Positions 38,818 to 50,829 are shown, numbered from the stretch's first letter. The stretch is 64,000 nucleotides of DNA from Gossypium raimondii (GCF_025698545.1 NC_068576.1:56704094-56768093); one strand, 5' to 3'. Numbers and translations are program-made. The notes: generated by a model not told the origin, from the letters alone.

Positions 38818-39902
38818 CATAGAAGCAAGATTTTGCTTGCTTGTTAAATGGTTGAAAATGAACAAAACACTAAAAAGATTGTGCTGTCATGAGGTTACCA
38901 CAAGCTTTTATCACTAAGAAGCTATAGATTACTTTGTCTTTATCCTGGTCAAGCTTGATGCTTTGCCAAACTAGGAAAGAAATGGTAGGCTTCCCATCAG
39001 TATCACCCATGGATTTGGATTAATTTTAGGATAGTCTTGTTATTGATTGGTGGTTAATGATCTAAATTACTTTAGACTGATACTTTTAGGATGGTCCTAC
39101 GTCTTACGTATACCCATCCACCTCAAACTGAAGGCTTGGATTATAGAAGTGTTCGTGAGTTAACTTTTGAATTAATTTTAAGACGAAAGTTTATAGTTAT
39201 ACATGAACAACTATATAAGTTGTAAAAAAGAATATCTTAAAATTTTAGCTTTCTTTTAATATCTATAAATCTTGGTTAATGTGATTTTAATTTTTATTTA
39301 AAATATTGGAACATTCTTGTTTTGGCTGCTTATATTTGAGAAATAAAAATGAAGGTTTAGTATTTACCCTAGGCCACAGAGCAGGTCCTGAAGTTGGTCT
39401 TGGAAGAGCACGAACCAATCTATGATCCTAAACTTTTAGGACCCATTTTGCATGGGTGATCTATGGTTTTAGTTTCCAAAATGCCACTCAGTTATTCTCA
39501 TCTAAACCTGTAAATTGAGTGGGGCTGGATTGGTTTTGATTCAGATTAATTTAAATTGGGTTAATTCAATTTTTTTTTTTAAATTTTTGAGTCATTTGGA
39601 TTTGGATTGTTTTGGATCAGCTTGGATTCGGGTTATTGACTTTTTGTAGTCATATCGGGTTGAGTTAATTTCGGACTCAAGTTGGTTGGGCAGATTTTTT
39701 TTATTTAAATTGATACGTCTATTAATCTTATTAACTGCAGTAAAATGATTCTAAATTCCCGAGATACATGATGTAACTACTAATATATCTCACCCTTAGA
39801 TAATAGATAGTTTGTCCACTAGTAACCAATAGTCTCTTTACCGTTCAACAATAAGAAGCCATTGGATTATTGTTTAGAATATCAAATAGGGTGAGATGTT
39901 TC
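38818..39902. other. 3' flank of LAR, no gene
   Basis: No coding signature. It includes low-complexity 'GGATTTGGATTGTTTTGGATC' text near 39600. A short inverted pair (TATCTCACCCT at about 39786 and AGGGTGAGAT at about 39888) could be a small hairpin in the 3' untranslated region of LAR. Confidence 0.4.
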
Positions 39903-42384
39903 TCATGTGCATATCGCGGTGATAGCCAATGCTTCTGGTTTAGCAGTGGGCACAAAAATGTCAGTGTTGCTTGCAGTCACCGGCTTGCTCACTGCTTTTT
40001 CATTATCTGATATCTTCTTGGCAAAATCGTCGAAGCACTCCGCAATGGTCCGAAAAGAAGTGTTCGGATAGAGAGAGCAGACTTCAACATCAGTAGTTTT
40101 GTCCAAGCTGAAGTTTATTTGACAGCCATTTATGAAAATGTCATGAGTTATCGCAGCAACCACACTCTGCGGGATCCGCATCTCTGCAGAGATAACAAAA
40201 CTAATGCTTTAATGGGGATTTAGTTCTTCAGAGAACGGTTACTTGTACTGAAACTCTGAAGAAAAGTGAGATTAAAACGAACCTTGAGCCCGCTGGAGCA
40301 GATCTTGTTCTGTGATATTTACCCTAGGCAGCACGCGGCCGATCTTTGTCTCCCATAGTGAAGCCATTTCGTTCATGTTTAATAGGTTACTTGGAGGTTG
40401 AAAATGGACGGTTTTGTTTAGTGTTCGATCATCATCAATGGACATCACAGTGAACTTTCCAATATCGGAACCCGCCACAAAGTATGCTGTGAGTTCACCA
40501 CAAAATTGAATTAAATTCCTATTCAGGTAATGAACAAGCTATATGAAGGGTACTGCAATGTCTTTGACTGATTTACACATTATTAGAAGGGTAGACAATT
40601 TCTTAAAATTCTACCAACTTTTTTTTATGTTGTAATGTAGGATGAAAAGAAGCAATGGGTTAGGAGATAGAAAAGTGTTGGCAGATGGTCACGTGATCCT
40701 TTGCTACCTAACACCCCCCAACATATCAGTCACGTGTCTCTCTTTGTAACATTTGACACTTTGGGTCCTACTGAAACTGCCGAGAGGAAAATCTCCTAGC
40801 CTTGAAAATGTCTATTACCACTTTATTTTCTTCAATAACAAAAGACAAAACGTTAAATAAGTCAAATTTTGCTTGCTTGACTAAACACAACCTATGACTA
40901 GGTTCAACCATTCCAAACTTTTCCCATGTTCTCAACTGTATACTCTTTGGTACGATAGATAAAGTATTATTTGAAAGTACATAATATACCAGAGACAAGC
41001 TTCAAAACCATGACACCCATGTGGGAACTGGGGAGTGATTTAATTCCGAGACATTGATTTTCTTTGAAAAAACTAAAGTAGAATTAGGTAAAGCCTTTAT
41101 TATATAGTATTTTCAAACAAAAGCAACAACGTTGATGATGGAGAAAATAATAAATTTCAAAGAAAGGAAAGATGTAGAGCTGGGGTACCTTTGACAGTGC
41201 CATCACCATAGATTTGGAACCTATCAAGGGGTGGTAGAACATCTGCTGGATGAGTGTTGTCATGGTAGGGCCAAGCAGCAATGGAGTTGCAGCATATGTA
41301 ACTGTACGGGATCCCGCACTCCTCTATCTGCCTCCTAATCTTGCTCTTTTGCTCATACATGGTCAGCCCCGGTTCCACCGGTTCCGCCCTATCTATGTCA
41401 TGACCAAATTCCGACGGTACAAACCTCTGCAAATATATATTTCATCCATTAACCTAATAGTGCCTTTTGAATTATGAACTTTATGCAAGTTTTGGAGTCC
41501 TTGATATTGCATTGCATGCAGGCCTGGCCTTGGGTAGTTTGGGAGTGCGGCCGCCCAGGGCCTAGGGCTGAAGAGGCTAAAAAATAAAATTTTTAACTTT
41601 TAATATGAAATAAAAAATTCAGCCATTTAAATTTTTTGATAGACACTTAATTACAGGCAGGAAAAGAAAAAAGAAAAGTGCCCCAATTTTTTATTTTATT
41701 GTATTATATTTTATAATTTTTTAAAAGGAATCTCAATTTATTATTTCGACTAAGCCCCAAAAATGTCAAGAACGGGCCTAATTACATGCTATCTACATGA
41801 CATAACACACACAAGCATATATGTTGGAGCATAAATATACCTTCACAGTGTTTACATTCTTAATAGCCTCTATTAGACTGAACTGGTCCAAGATGCTCTC
41901 CCCTCCTACAGCAGATATTACAACCTCTATCTTATATTCTCTCAGAACTTTCTCCATGAATTCTTGGTCGGTGATAGAACCCTGTTATAACATTTTCAGT
42001 TCTTGCGTAAACTTGTATATAATACATGTATGTATATGCATAGGTATTGCTGTATAGAACATGAATTTACCTATACAAATATATATATTCATGCACAAAA
42101 AGAAAAATGCTTGAAAATTCAAGGATATATAAATACGAAGAGATGCCGAGAAGAAAATAGTAAAATACATATATAACGATGGCTCCTTTGTCTTGAAGAA
42201 ACTTAATGGTGGAAGCTTTCGAGGGAGAGTTTGAACTAGAGCGGACTAAGATATACGTTGGCCGGCCTGAGTCTAGACAGGCCTCGGTAATGAACCGACC
42301 TATGAACCCACTTGAACCGATAACTAGAGTCTGACCGGTCTCTGACTCATTTGGATATGAACCATTCATGTGTGTTGATTTCAT
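39903..42384 (-). CDS. LAR: Leucoanthocyanidin reductase (complete, five exons)
   Basis: NADPH-dependent cytosolic enzyme of the isoflavone-reductase-like (PIP) family. It reduces leucocyanidin to (+)-catechin, a unit of condensed tannins. Exons: 42384-42169, 41981-41841, 41426-41189, 40486-40283, 40183-39903; all introns are GT-AG and the frame closes at 359 residues, a normal length. Nucleotide-binding motif GSSGFIG at 23-29. The three LAR signatures are RFVP (120-123, usually RFLP), ICCN (163-166) and THD (279-281). His128 and Lys146 have the 18-residue spacing of the catalytic pair known in grapevine LAR1. The frame ends ...ITAICT. A second in-frame ATG at codon 6 is an alternative start. 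Intron 2 carries a 262-bp MITE. No lesion is visible, so the gene appears functional. Confidence 0.97.
41519..41780. mobile_element. hAT-like MITE in LAR intron 2
   Basis: It starts CAGGCCTGGCC and ends AACGGGCCTA. It is flanked by ATTGCATG (41511-41518) and ATTACATG (41781-41788), an 8-bp duplication with one mismatch, as expected for hAT elements. The block CCCCAAAAATGTCAAGAAC at its right end is the reverse complement of the start of the MITE at 53595, so both belong to one family. It lies wholly inside the intron (41427-41840), and its left edge is 92 bp from the exon 3 acceptor. Confidence 0.8.
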
Positions 42385-42476
42385 AATTGCTTGCTTTTGT
42401 TTTCAACTTTAGAAATTTTGGGGCACAAAAGGAAAGGAAGGAAAGAGGGTGAGTAAAAAGAAATATCCAGTTGTGT

Positions 42477-42484
42477 TTAAATAG
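42477..42484 (-). promoter_or_regulatory. TATA box of LAR
   Basis: TATTTAAA on the minus strand lies about 93 bp upstream of the LAR start codon, implying a leader of about 60 bp. No canonical MYB AC element was found close by. Confidence 0.55.
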
Positions 42485-42499
42485 AGGTGAGCGGTTTAA

Positions 42500-43105
42500 A
42501 GGGTGGGTAGAAAATCGCAATGGCGCATTGATAGCTCGAATTAGGGAGGTAACTTTTACCATTCTCAATTATATGTTTAACCCATGCTTGCTTGCTTTGT
42601 TGTGTTTTTATTTTAGTAAAATTATGCTATTAGTCCCTATACTTTTTGAAAGTTGTGGATTTAGTCCTTTTACTTTAATTTGATCATTTTTAGTTCCTGT
42701 AATTTTTTAGTTTTGTAATTTTAGTCTTGACCCAAACAATAGCATTTAAATATGTTTGGTTAAATTCAATTACTAGTTTTGCACTATGGGTACAATTATA
42801 GATTTAGTTCATATTCTCCAATTGGATCATTCTAAGTCCTAATACTTCTCAAAATTTGATTTCAGTCTTCACAAAAATGGCAGTCATGAATCCATTAATT
42901 GGATTTTTAGAGAGCTATATGTGAAAATAACAAGTTGAAGTGACATTTTAAAATTTAGTAAGTATCGTTTGGTGAGAATTGAAATTTTAAATTTTAAAAA
43001 GGATAGGGACTAATAACAAAATTTAACCTTTTTGCTTTTTTGTTTCGGTTTCCATACCATAGCCTTCACCTTGTTTATGATCAAGGTTGTTGACATCGGT
43101 CTTAG
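42500..43105. other. LAR upstream region, no gene
   Basis: The stretch contains 'TTAGTCC' repeat-like text at 42640-42900, typical of decayed LTR or MITE sequence, and no ORF with a signature. It ends at the TTA target duplication of the Tourist-like element. Confidence 0.5.
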
Positions 43106-43254
43106 GGTGGGTTTGGATGGGCGATTGGGTGCAGTGCGGTGCGTTTAGCTTACTTTTTGTCTCACGCTACAGTATCGCTACAGTATTTAATCTCACCACC
43201 ACTGTTGTTTTTACACTAACCGCAGGTAAACGCACCACCCACCCAAACTCACCC
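43106..43254. mobile_element. Tourist-like (PIF/Harbinger) MITE, TSD TTA
   Basis: The left tip is GGGTGGGTTTGGATGGG; the right tip, as reverse complement, is GGGTGAGTTTGGGTGGG. TTA flanks both sides (43103-43105 and 43255-43257). A TTA duplication with GGG-N-GTTTGG-type ends is typical of Tourist elements. Length 149 bp, no ORF. Confidence 0.8.
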
Positions 43255-43519
43255 TTAGTCTTCCTTTGAGCACTCTCAAGGACCGTTCTTCATTGTAATA
43301 TGCTTGCTTGTATGGCCACATTTTTTATGGGAATTAAATCTTGACACATATGTTTCTATAAAAAAATTGCATTTCAAGAACTTTTGATTTTTCTTGTTAA
43401 CAATTATCTCGGAACTTAGGCCAACAACAACTGATTAGTTATTGTGTACTTAAGTATTGTACTATATTAATTTCCAGTGGTTGTAGGTATAGTTTGTAGA
43501 ACCAACAATCATTAAATCT
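43255..43519. other. Short spacer between the Tourist-like MITE and the CACTA element
   Basis: Unique-looking AT-rich sequence without an ORF. Its last three bases TCT (43517-43519) are the left target duplication of the CACTA element. Confidence 0.6.
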
Positions 43520-43529
43520 CACAACACCA

Positions 43530-43932
43530 AAACAGGCTTTTAGCGGCATTTTTAGTGGCGTTTGAACAAAAAACGCCACTAAAAATCGAGCATTAGCGGT
43601 GCTTTTAGTACAGCGCCGCTAAAAATGATCATTCGCGACGTTTTTCAGAAAAACGCCGCAAAAAACCTAAGCCCAACGGCATCGTTTTCTGACCTTTCGA
43701 GCTTTTTTAAAAAAGCACCGCTAATGCTCAGAGCTTTAGCTGTGTTTTTGATAAAGCGCGGCTAAAGATCTGGCTTTTAGCGGCGGTTCTAAAAAAGTAC
43801 CGCTAAAGATCGGGCTTTTAGCGGCGTTTTTGAAAAAGCGTCGCTAATGCTAAGAGCTGCAGCGGCATTTTTGAAAATGCGCCGCCAATGCTCTGGCTTT
43901 TAGCGGCGTTTTTAAAAAAGCGCCGCTAAAAC
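43530..43932. repeat. Left subterminal palindromic array of the CACTA element
   Basis: About seven units in which TTTTAGCGGCGTTTTT-like and AAAAAGCGCCGCTAAA-like half-sites face each other across short A/T spacers. They are probably subterminal binding sites for the element's accessory protein, by analogy with TNPA sites in En/Spm. Individual units vary (GCGGCA, GCGGTG, GCGCGG). Confidence 0.85.
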
Positions 43933-44239
43933 ATTTTATCTGTTTATTTACTATTCAATTTGTTTATTTATATTAATTAAAATTCAATTTATTTTTTATT
44001 GAATATTTGTTAAAAATGGATAAATTTGAAATAATGACACGTAGAACTAATTTGAAATAAAAAACATAGAAAAATATTTGTTAAAAATGGAAAAATTAAA
44101 ATACTATTATTTAAAATAATTTTAAAAATTTTTAGGTACATGACTGATTGATTTTTAATTTATATATTAAATAATTTCATATATAATTGTAAAAGATATG
44201 ATAGTATTAATTTTAAAATATTTAATTAATTATCATTAT

Positions 44240-44690
44240 AGTTTAGGGTTTAATATATATGGTTTAAGTTATATGGTTAATTTAGGATTTAATGCCGGTT
44301 TTGGATTTAGGGTACATGGTTTGTTTAACATTTATAGATTATGGAATTAGGGATTATGAATTAGGGATTTCGGTTTAAGGGTCGTGATTTAAGGGTTAGG
44401 GGGTTAGAGATTAAGAGTTAGGGATTTCGGGTTTATAGATTTAGTGCCAGGTTAAGCTTTAGGGTTTTAATTAGTATTTTTAAATTTATATATTAAATAA
44501 GGTTTAGGGGTTAACAGTTAGGGGTTTGGGGTTAGAGGTTAAGAGTTAGTGATGTAGGGTTTAGAGACTCGGGGTCAGGTTAGGGTTTAAGGTTTAGATT
44601 AATTAGTATTTTTTAATTTATATATTAATTAAGTTTTTATATAATTGTAAAAGAGGGGTTAGGGGTTAGAGGTTAAGGATTAAGGGTTAG
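44240..44690. repeat. Degenerate telomere-like TTTAGGG tract inside the CACTA element
   Basis: Many imperfect copies of GGTTTAGGG, GGGTTAGGG and related words occur on the plus strand, close to the plant telomere unit TTTAGGG, interrupted by 'TATATATTAAAT' spacers. It could be a decayed interstitial telomeric tract or independent low-complexity growth; the sequence cannot distinguish these. Confidence 0.5.
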
Positions 44691-44914
44691 GGATATACTT
44701 ACATAAAATTAAAAAAATTTATTAAGATTTGTACAATAAAAAATAATATGTTAAATCTGTGTCATATTTTTAAATAATATAATTGAAATAAAATTAATAA
44801 TTTCATATTAATGCTCAATTTAAAATAATGTCATAACATTTATCCAATTTAAAAATCTATTAAAAATAAAAATACTTATAAATAAAGACATATAAAATAT
44901 TATAAAAATTAAAT

Positions 44915-45440
44915 AATTAGTGGCGTTTTAACTTAAAACGTCGCAATAGATAGGATTTACTGGCGCTTACACAGAAAACACCGCTATAGAACAGGAATTT
45001 GCGGCGTTTCTTGTAAAAACGCCGCAAATAATATAGTAAAACGACTTCGTTTTCCTTTCAGTATATTTCTTTAGTGGCGTTTTGTTATAAAATGCCGCAA
45101 AAATATTTATAAATTTTAATATTGATAGTATTTAAATTGATAGTATTTATAAATTTATTAAATATGTATAATTCAAAATAATATATTAAATTTAAAAGAA
45201 TGTCATAACATTTATCCAATTTAAAAATCTATTAAAAATCAAAATACTTATAAATAAGGTGAATATTTAGTGGCGTTTGTAACCAAAATGCCGCAAATTC
45301 TAATTTAAAAATTGAACAAAACGACGTCGTTTCATTGACGAGTTTAGGGTTCAGTGGCGTTTTTGTCAAAGCGTCGCAAAATCTGTAAGATTAGTGGCGT
45401 TTTCCTTTAAGCGCCACAAAAATATTAAATTTAAACGGTG
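44915..45440. repeat. Internal GTGGCGTTTT/AACGCCGCAAA repeats
   Basis: Six or so further palindromic units of the terminal type, but with 'CGCAAA' in place of 'CGCTAAA', sit just upstream of the element's transcribed region. AAACGACGTCGTTTC-type palindromes separate some of them. The position suggests a promoter or a second set of binding sites, which is inference. Confidence 0.65.
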
Positions 45441-48335
45441 TCGTTTTGATGGGATATCAATTTTGGGGTATATCCCCGCACCCAGCCTCAAATCCCCTTT
45501 TTCAGTCAAATCCCTAAGTGTTTCAGCAGTATCTCCGATTTCCCCTCATCCGTTTTCTTCATCTCTTTCATATTTCTGTTTGAGTGTTTCGCTTTCTTGC
45601 AAAAAACCATTAAAAAGGCTTCATACATTCTATTTTTTGAAAACATTTAACATTATTTGCGGCAAAGAAGAGGGAGAACGTCGAGGAACATCATTTAAGG
45701 TTCGAATGTTTGATTCTGCGTATTTATAGATTGGGTTTTGTCGTATTTTTTATTTTGATTTTGCTTTGTTATTAGTTGGTGATATTGGAATTAAAAAAAA
45801 ATTTATTTTCTGTGTTTAGGGTTTTTGGTCTTCGACTGTTTTGTTCATCCTCCTGAAGGTACATTACTGCTTCGATTGTTCATTTATTTTGTGAATGGTT
45901 TCATTGGTTAGGAACTGATTTTAAGTTGTTTGTGTTTAGGGTTTCATTTCAATCCATTTCATTGCTTTCATTTCAGTTTTCTTCATCGTTCTGAAGGTAC
46001 AGAACTCATGCTTTCATTTAATTTCATTGCTTTCATTATCAGTGTAACGGGTTAAATGGCTTGGACTAAATGTTAAGATTCCATTTATTCTCTGTTGGTG
46101 TCGGTGAAATCATTTGGTACTGTTTTTTTAGTATGAAATTTTGATGTCTAGTTTAGGGTTTAATTTATTAATTTATAAAAATGTTCTGTTAAATGTGGTG
46201 CAGCCGATTACATTTCCAGGTAATGAATTGGATTTTTAAGTTGAATTTTATTACGCCATGTTGTTTTTTAGTATGATTTTTAAGTTCGATATATATACTC
46301 TTTGTTTGTTTGTTATAATTGTCTTTCATCCATTTTCTTATTGTCATGTGAGATTATAAAGTAGATTGGATTGGGAACTGTTATTTACCTTCTTATACAT
46401 ATATATACATATATATATAAGTGATGAAATGAGATAATATTAAAGTGATACATTAGTAAAGAAACTAAAATTTAATTAGTCGAATGAAAATGGGTCAATG
46501 TGTTCTAGAATCAGTGTTACCAATTAGTACGTATTCTTGTTTTAAATTTTAATGCATCCATAATATGTTTGTATTATAGTGTATCACATTGTGTTGATTT
46601 AACATGTTTAAAAAAACATTAGGCCACCATGAAACGCTTAATTTGAATTATTGTTTTGAGTGATTATGACATTTTTAATCTTAATTTTCATATGGATTAA
46701 ATCCAACCTCTAATATGATTTTACTACTTAACTGGGTTTGTCTATTTTCATATGTTTTTCTCGCCACAAGTTATCACTATTTCTTAATTTAATAATGTGT
46801 GTTAAAATATAATGTTGGGTTCCACTTTCATTTTGTGGTTTGTAAACTATGAATTTGGTTTCTAAACTTTCGATTTATGGGTTGTAATCTGATTCATAAG
46901 CACAAGATGTACCTCATGTGTTAGGTTTTATTTATTTGAAATGAAATATTTTACTTAATTGGTAACAGTTTGCAATGCTTAGAAAATGAACACAGAATTT
47001 TCATAGTCTCTCTAGCATGTTAATATTTTCCAGCAGCAACTTAGAAAGGAATATGGTTTGCTATGTTCGTGCAAAAAACGCAATAAATTTTGGACAGAAA
47101 TATAATATCGTAAATATTAAAATTTATATTCTTTTTATATATTACATATATTAATATGGATATATAACCTATATTTCAATTTTGTAATAATAACATTTTA
47201 AATTTAAAAATAATTGTAAATGATAATTTAATATCTATTAAAACCAATATTTTAATATATCACCTCATATATGGTATGGGTATATAACTTATATTTAAAA
47301 CTTATTACTATAAAATTTATAAGTTTTCTAAATAATTATAAATATTGTTTTAATATCTATATAAGTTTTCTAAATTTATAAGTTTTCTAAGTAAATTTTC
47401 TAAATTTATTAGTATTAAAATTATAAGTTTTCTAAATAAGTGTTCTAAATTTATTAGTAATAAAATTTATTAGTATTAATTTTATAAGTTTTCTAAATAA
47501 TTATATATAAGCTTATATATAAGCTTGCATAACTTACATAATAACTTACATAACTTACATAATACACCACTTACATAACTTACATAACTTATATATAATA
47601 ACATAATAAATTACATAATACATAATAACATAATACATAACTTATATAGAAGCTTGCATAACTTACATAATAACTTACATAACTTACATAATACACCACT
47701 TACATAACTTACATAACTTACATAGCTTACATTCTACACAACTTGCATAACATATATAATGCAGAACTTACATAAAATATAACTTACATATCTTACATAA
47801 TACATAACTTACATAATACAACACTTACACAACTTAAATAACTTGCATAATACATAGCCTACATCAATTATATAACTTTCATAAAATAAAACTTACATAT
47901 TTTACATAAAACTTATATAATACATAACTTACATAATACAAAGACTTACACAACTTAAATAACTTGCATAATACATAGCCTACATAACTTATATAACTTT
48001 CATAAAATACAACTTACATATTTTACATAAAACTTATATAATACATAACTTACATAATACAGCACTTACACGACAGAACACAAACTTTGCCCTTTCCAGA
48101 ACAAAACTTAAACGACAACATCCCTAGTACTAGTACACAATTTCAATGGGTCCGCCAGGATACGGATGAAGATATTTACGAATTATAATGTAGTAAGCTT
48201 TTACGATTATTTAATTATATGTAATATCATAATATAAATATTGGTCTTATTATATATTTCAACTATTTTATATGTGCTATTATTGTTGTAATTGTATACT
48301 AAGTTTTCAACTATTTTATTTGTATTGTAGATAAA
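45441..48335 (+). other. Probable leader exons and introns of the CACTA gene
   Basis: Candidate exon ends at ...CATTTAAG|GTTCG (about 45699), ...CTCCTGAAG|GTACAT (about 45858) and ...GTTCTGAAG|GTACAG (about 45996) suggest a multi-exon untranslated leader. The rest is long AT-rich intron. The 111-codon frame at 45394-45729 overlaps the leader and is not supported as protein. The final acceptor is TTGTATTGTAG just before the ATG at 48336. Confidence 0.4.
47500..48065. repeat. AT-rich tandem repeats (ACTTACATAA family)
   Basis: Short 'ACTTACATAA' and 'ACATAATAC' words are reiterated over about 560 bp. Two larger, nearly identical units of about 120 bp (starting near 47825 and 47944) contain the landmark AACTTGCATAATACATAGCC. 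This is an expanding low-complexity array inside an intron or leader of the CACTA gene. Confidence 0.85.
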
Positions 48336-50578
48336 ATGCCTAGAAGAAAAGTGCGAGAGCTAAGCACTGTTCAAGGTACTCCAAACTCGGCGAAAACAAA
48401 AAGCACTGAACAACAGACTGCTATTGGATCTTCGAATGTTCCGATTACACCTGAGGAACCTACAGAAGTTGAAACTAATTTAACATTTAATTTACATGCG
48501 TGTGGACTTATTGTTTATTTATTTTTAAAATTCTTATATTACAGTATAGCATTTTCAGCTAAAAGTGGTGGGACGCGGAGAGTTCGAGGACGTACGCTGC
48601 TGAGAGATTTATACGAGCTAAATCCAGTCGAGCGTGTCAAAGTATGCAGTAATAGCTTTGGTCAGCCTTAGAGGTGCTCATGGGCCGGGCGGCCCGGCCC
48701 GGCCCGACGGCCCGCCCGAAATATGGGAGGGTTTGGGTAAAAATATAAGCCCGAAATATGGGCTTGGGCAAAAAAACGAGGCCCGTTTAGAAAACGGGCT
48801 GGGCCTCGGGCACCACTTTTTCGGCCCGCGCCCGGCTCGGCCCGATATAATAAATATATTTATTTTTTTAATTTTAAAATATTTTTTAATACTTTTTTAA
48901 TTTTTTTTAATTTTAAAAATATTAAAATATTTTTAAAATACTTTTTTAAAATTTTTTTTAATTTTAAAATATTTTTAAAATATTTTTAAAATACTTTTTT
49001 TAATTTTTAAAAATTTTTAAAATAAAAATGGGCCGGGCCGGGCCGGGCCCGTGCTTATGATTTTTTTCCCGGGCCGGGCCTAGGCAAAATCTTAGGCCTA
49101 TATTTTGGGCCGGGCCGAAATTTTTTTACCGGCCCGGCCCATGAGCACCTCTAGTCAGCCTGTTGGATCAAAAGCTCGCCTTTTAGCAGGATACTTGGGC
49201 ATTCTAGTACGGAATGCAAATATGTTGCCAATTAACTACGAGTCATGGCATAAAATGCCCGAGAGTAACAAGAACCAAGCTCTCGATAACATTAAGCTCT
49301 CGATAACATAAAATGCCCGAGAGTAACAAGAACCAAGCTCATTTATAATACTTAGGTTTAAGTTTCATTTATATTTACTTTCTTAACTTGTGTTTTTTGT
49401 ATGCGAGATTTGCTCTAGAGGTCTCCGATGCTTATGTAAAGAAGGCATTGGAAAAAAGATGGAGAGACCATAATAGCACTTTAAAGAAAGACTATTTTAA
49501 GACAAAAACAACACTCGACGATAAATTACAAAATGTCTCGCCGGGAATGCTGAGGTACCAGTGGGAAGAGGTCGTTAGATTTTGGACTTCGAAGAAAAGA
49601 GAGGTATGTGTTACTACAAAAATCTTGTAATTATTTTGGTTTATAGTATTTTTTAATTAACGTACTAATAATTTCATAACGTAGGATCGTGCACGAGTTG
49701 GAAAAAGTAGTAGGCAGAAACAAAAATTCACTCACATAGCTGGGTCTAAAAGTTTTGCTTGTATAGCTCAAGCCGAGGTATTTTGAATTTTTTAATACTG
49801 TCAGATATTTATTACTTTCTATCAAATAACATTTTTACTACTGTATTGTAGGAACTGTCGTCCGGTCAAAAAGTTGGACGCCTTCAACTTTTTGACATTA
49901 CACATAGGAAGAAAGGTGGAAACCCTATGAGTCCTGAAGCTGTAGAAATTATGGTACGTTTGCTTAATACAATTTGACTTGTTTTAATTATTTATAGTGT
50001 TTATTTTCTAATGGTTTATTTCATTTCTTGTAATGCAAATATTGTTAACTTATGTTGCATTTGTTTTTTTAATATATATTGCGTTCCTAACTATGTGATT
50101 TATTTATTAGGAAAAACTAAAGGATAAAAAGGCGGAGTACGAAGCGATGCTTTCCAGTGATAGTTCTGTTCATATTGACGACATTGATAACCGGATTATC
50201 ACTGAAGTTTTGGGTCCTGAAAGGTATGGTCGGGTTCGATTTCAAGGATCTTTTGTTAACCCATCCCAATATTTTGGATCCAGCTCGCAACAATACATGC
50301 CTTCGGGGAGTCAGGCTCAAGCTGAAGTTCAGAGGTTAAGAGACCAGATGGCTCAAATGCAAGCGACAACAGTTGAGCAAATTACACAACTTAAAGCGGA
50401 GGCAGCATCGAGAGAAGTTGAGGTTCAACGAAATTATGAAGAACTCCAGCTGCAGCTTAAAGCAGATGCGGCAGCGAGAGAAGCAGAGCAGCGTAGAAAG
50501 TACGATTACGATGAAGTCCAGCAGCAGCTTCAAAATATGATGAAGATGTTTCAGCAGTCGCAACAGCCGCCGTCTTAG
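48336..50578 (+). pseudogene. CACTA Transposase_24-type gene, disrupted
   Basis: Accessory protein of a plant CACTA transposon; the family usually has an N-terminal basic region, a conserved central domain and a C-terminal coiled coil. Pieces: 48336-48668 (starts MPRRKVREL, contains RRVRGRTLLRDLYELNPVER), 49154-about 49296 (ARLLAGYLGI, NYESWHKMPES), 49408-49603 (FALEVSDAYVKKAL, MLRYQWEEVVRFW), 49685-49777 (FTHIAGSKSFACIAQAE), 49852-49953 (GQKVGRLQLFDITHRKK) and 50111-50578 (LGPERYGRVRFQGS, then a Gln/Glu-rich coiled coil ending in SQQPPS). Two lesions break it. A hAT-type MITE stops the first exon after FGQP. A 58-bp-period duplication at 49249-49340 puts a stop near 49309 and removes any clear donor. 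The intron phases of the later exons are otherwise intact. Confidence 0.82.
48669..49153. mobile_element. hAT-type MITE (485 bp) nested in the CACTA gene, TSD GTCAGCCT
   Basis: The tips are TAGAGGTGCTCATGGGCCGG and its reverse complement. The ends are very GC-rich (GGGCCGGGCC words) and the core is AT-rich. A perfect 8-bp duplication GTCAGCCT flanks it (48661-48668 and 49154-49161), as expected for hAT elements. Removing one duplication copy and the element restores an open frame through the host exon, which proves the order of insertion: CACTA first, then this element. Confidence 0.93.
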
Positions 50579-50829
50579 ACTATCGTGTAAATATTTTTAT
50601 CATTTTGACTTTTAATTATCATTTTAACTTTTAACATTTTTGGAAGAATAATATGAATTTTATTTTATTTATTGATATTTATTATATATTATTCGTTTAA
50701 CTTTAAATATTATATAAATTTATTGCTTTCGGTTGGTTTAGATTTGGTTTCTTCTTATTTGTTTTTACAAGAAGGCTGAAAATATAGAAAATTTTCTTTT
50801 ACAAATCTGCCAAAATCAGTGGCATTAAA

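Noticed and set aside
41250..41477. 75-codon plus-strand ORF in the LAR region
   Set aside because: Antisense to LAR exon 3, which has clear motifs and splice sites on the minus strand.
45394..45729. 111-codon ORF in the CACTA element
   Set aside because: It starts within the internal repeat group and overlaps the presumed untranslated leader; Ser/Phe/Leu-rich with no similarity to CACTA proteins.
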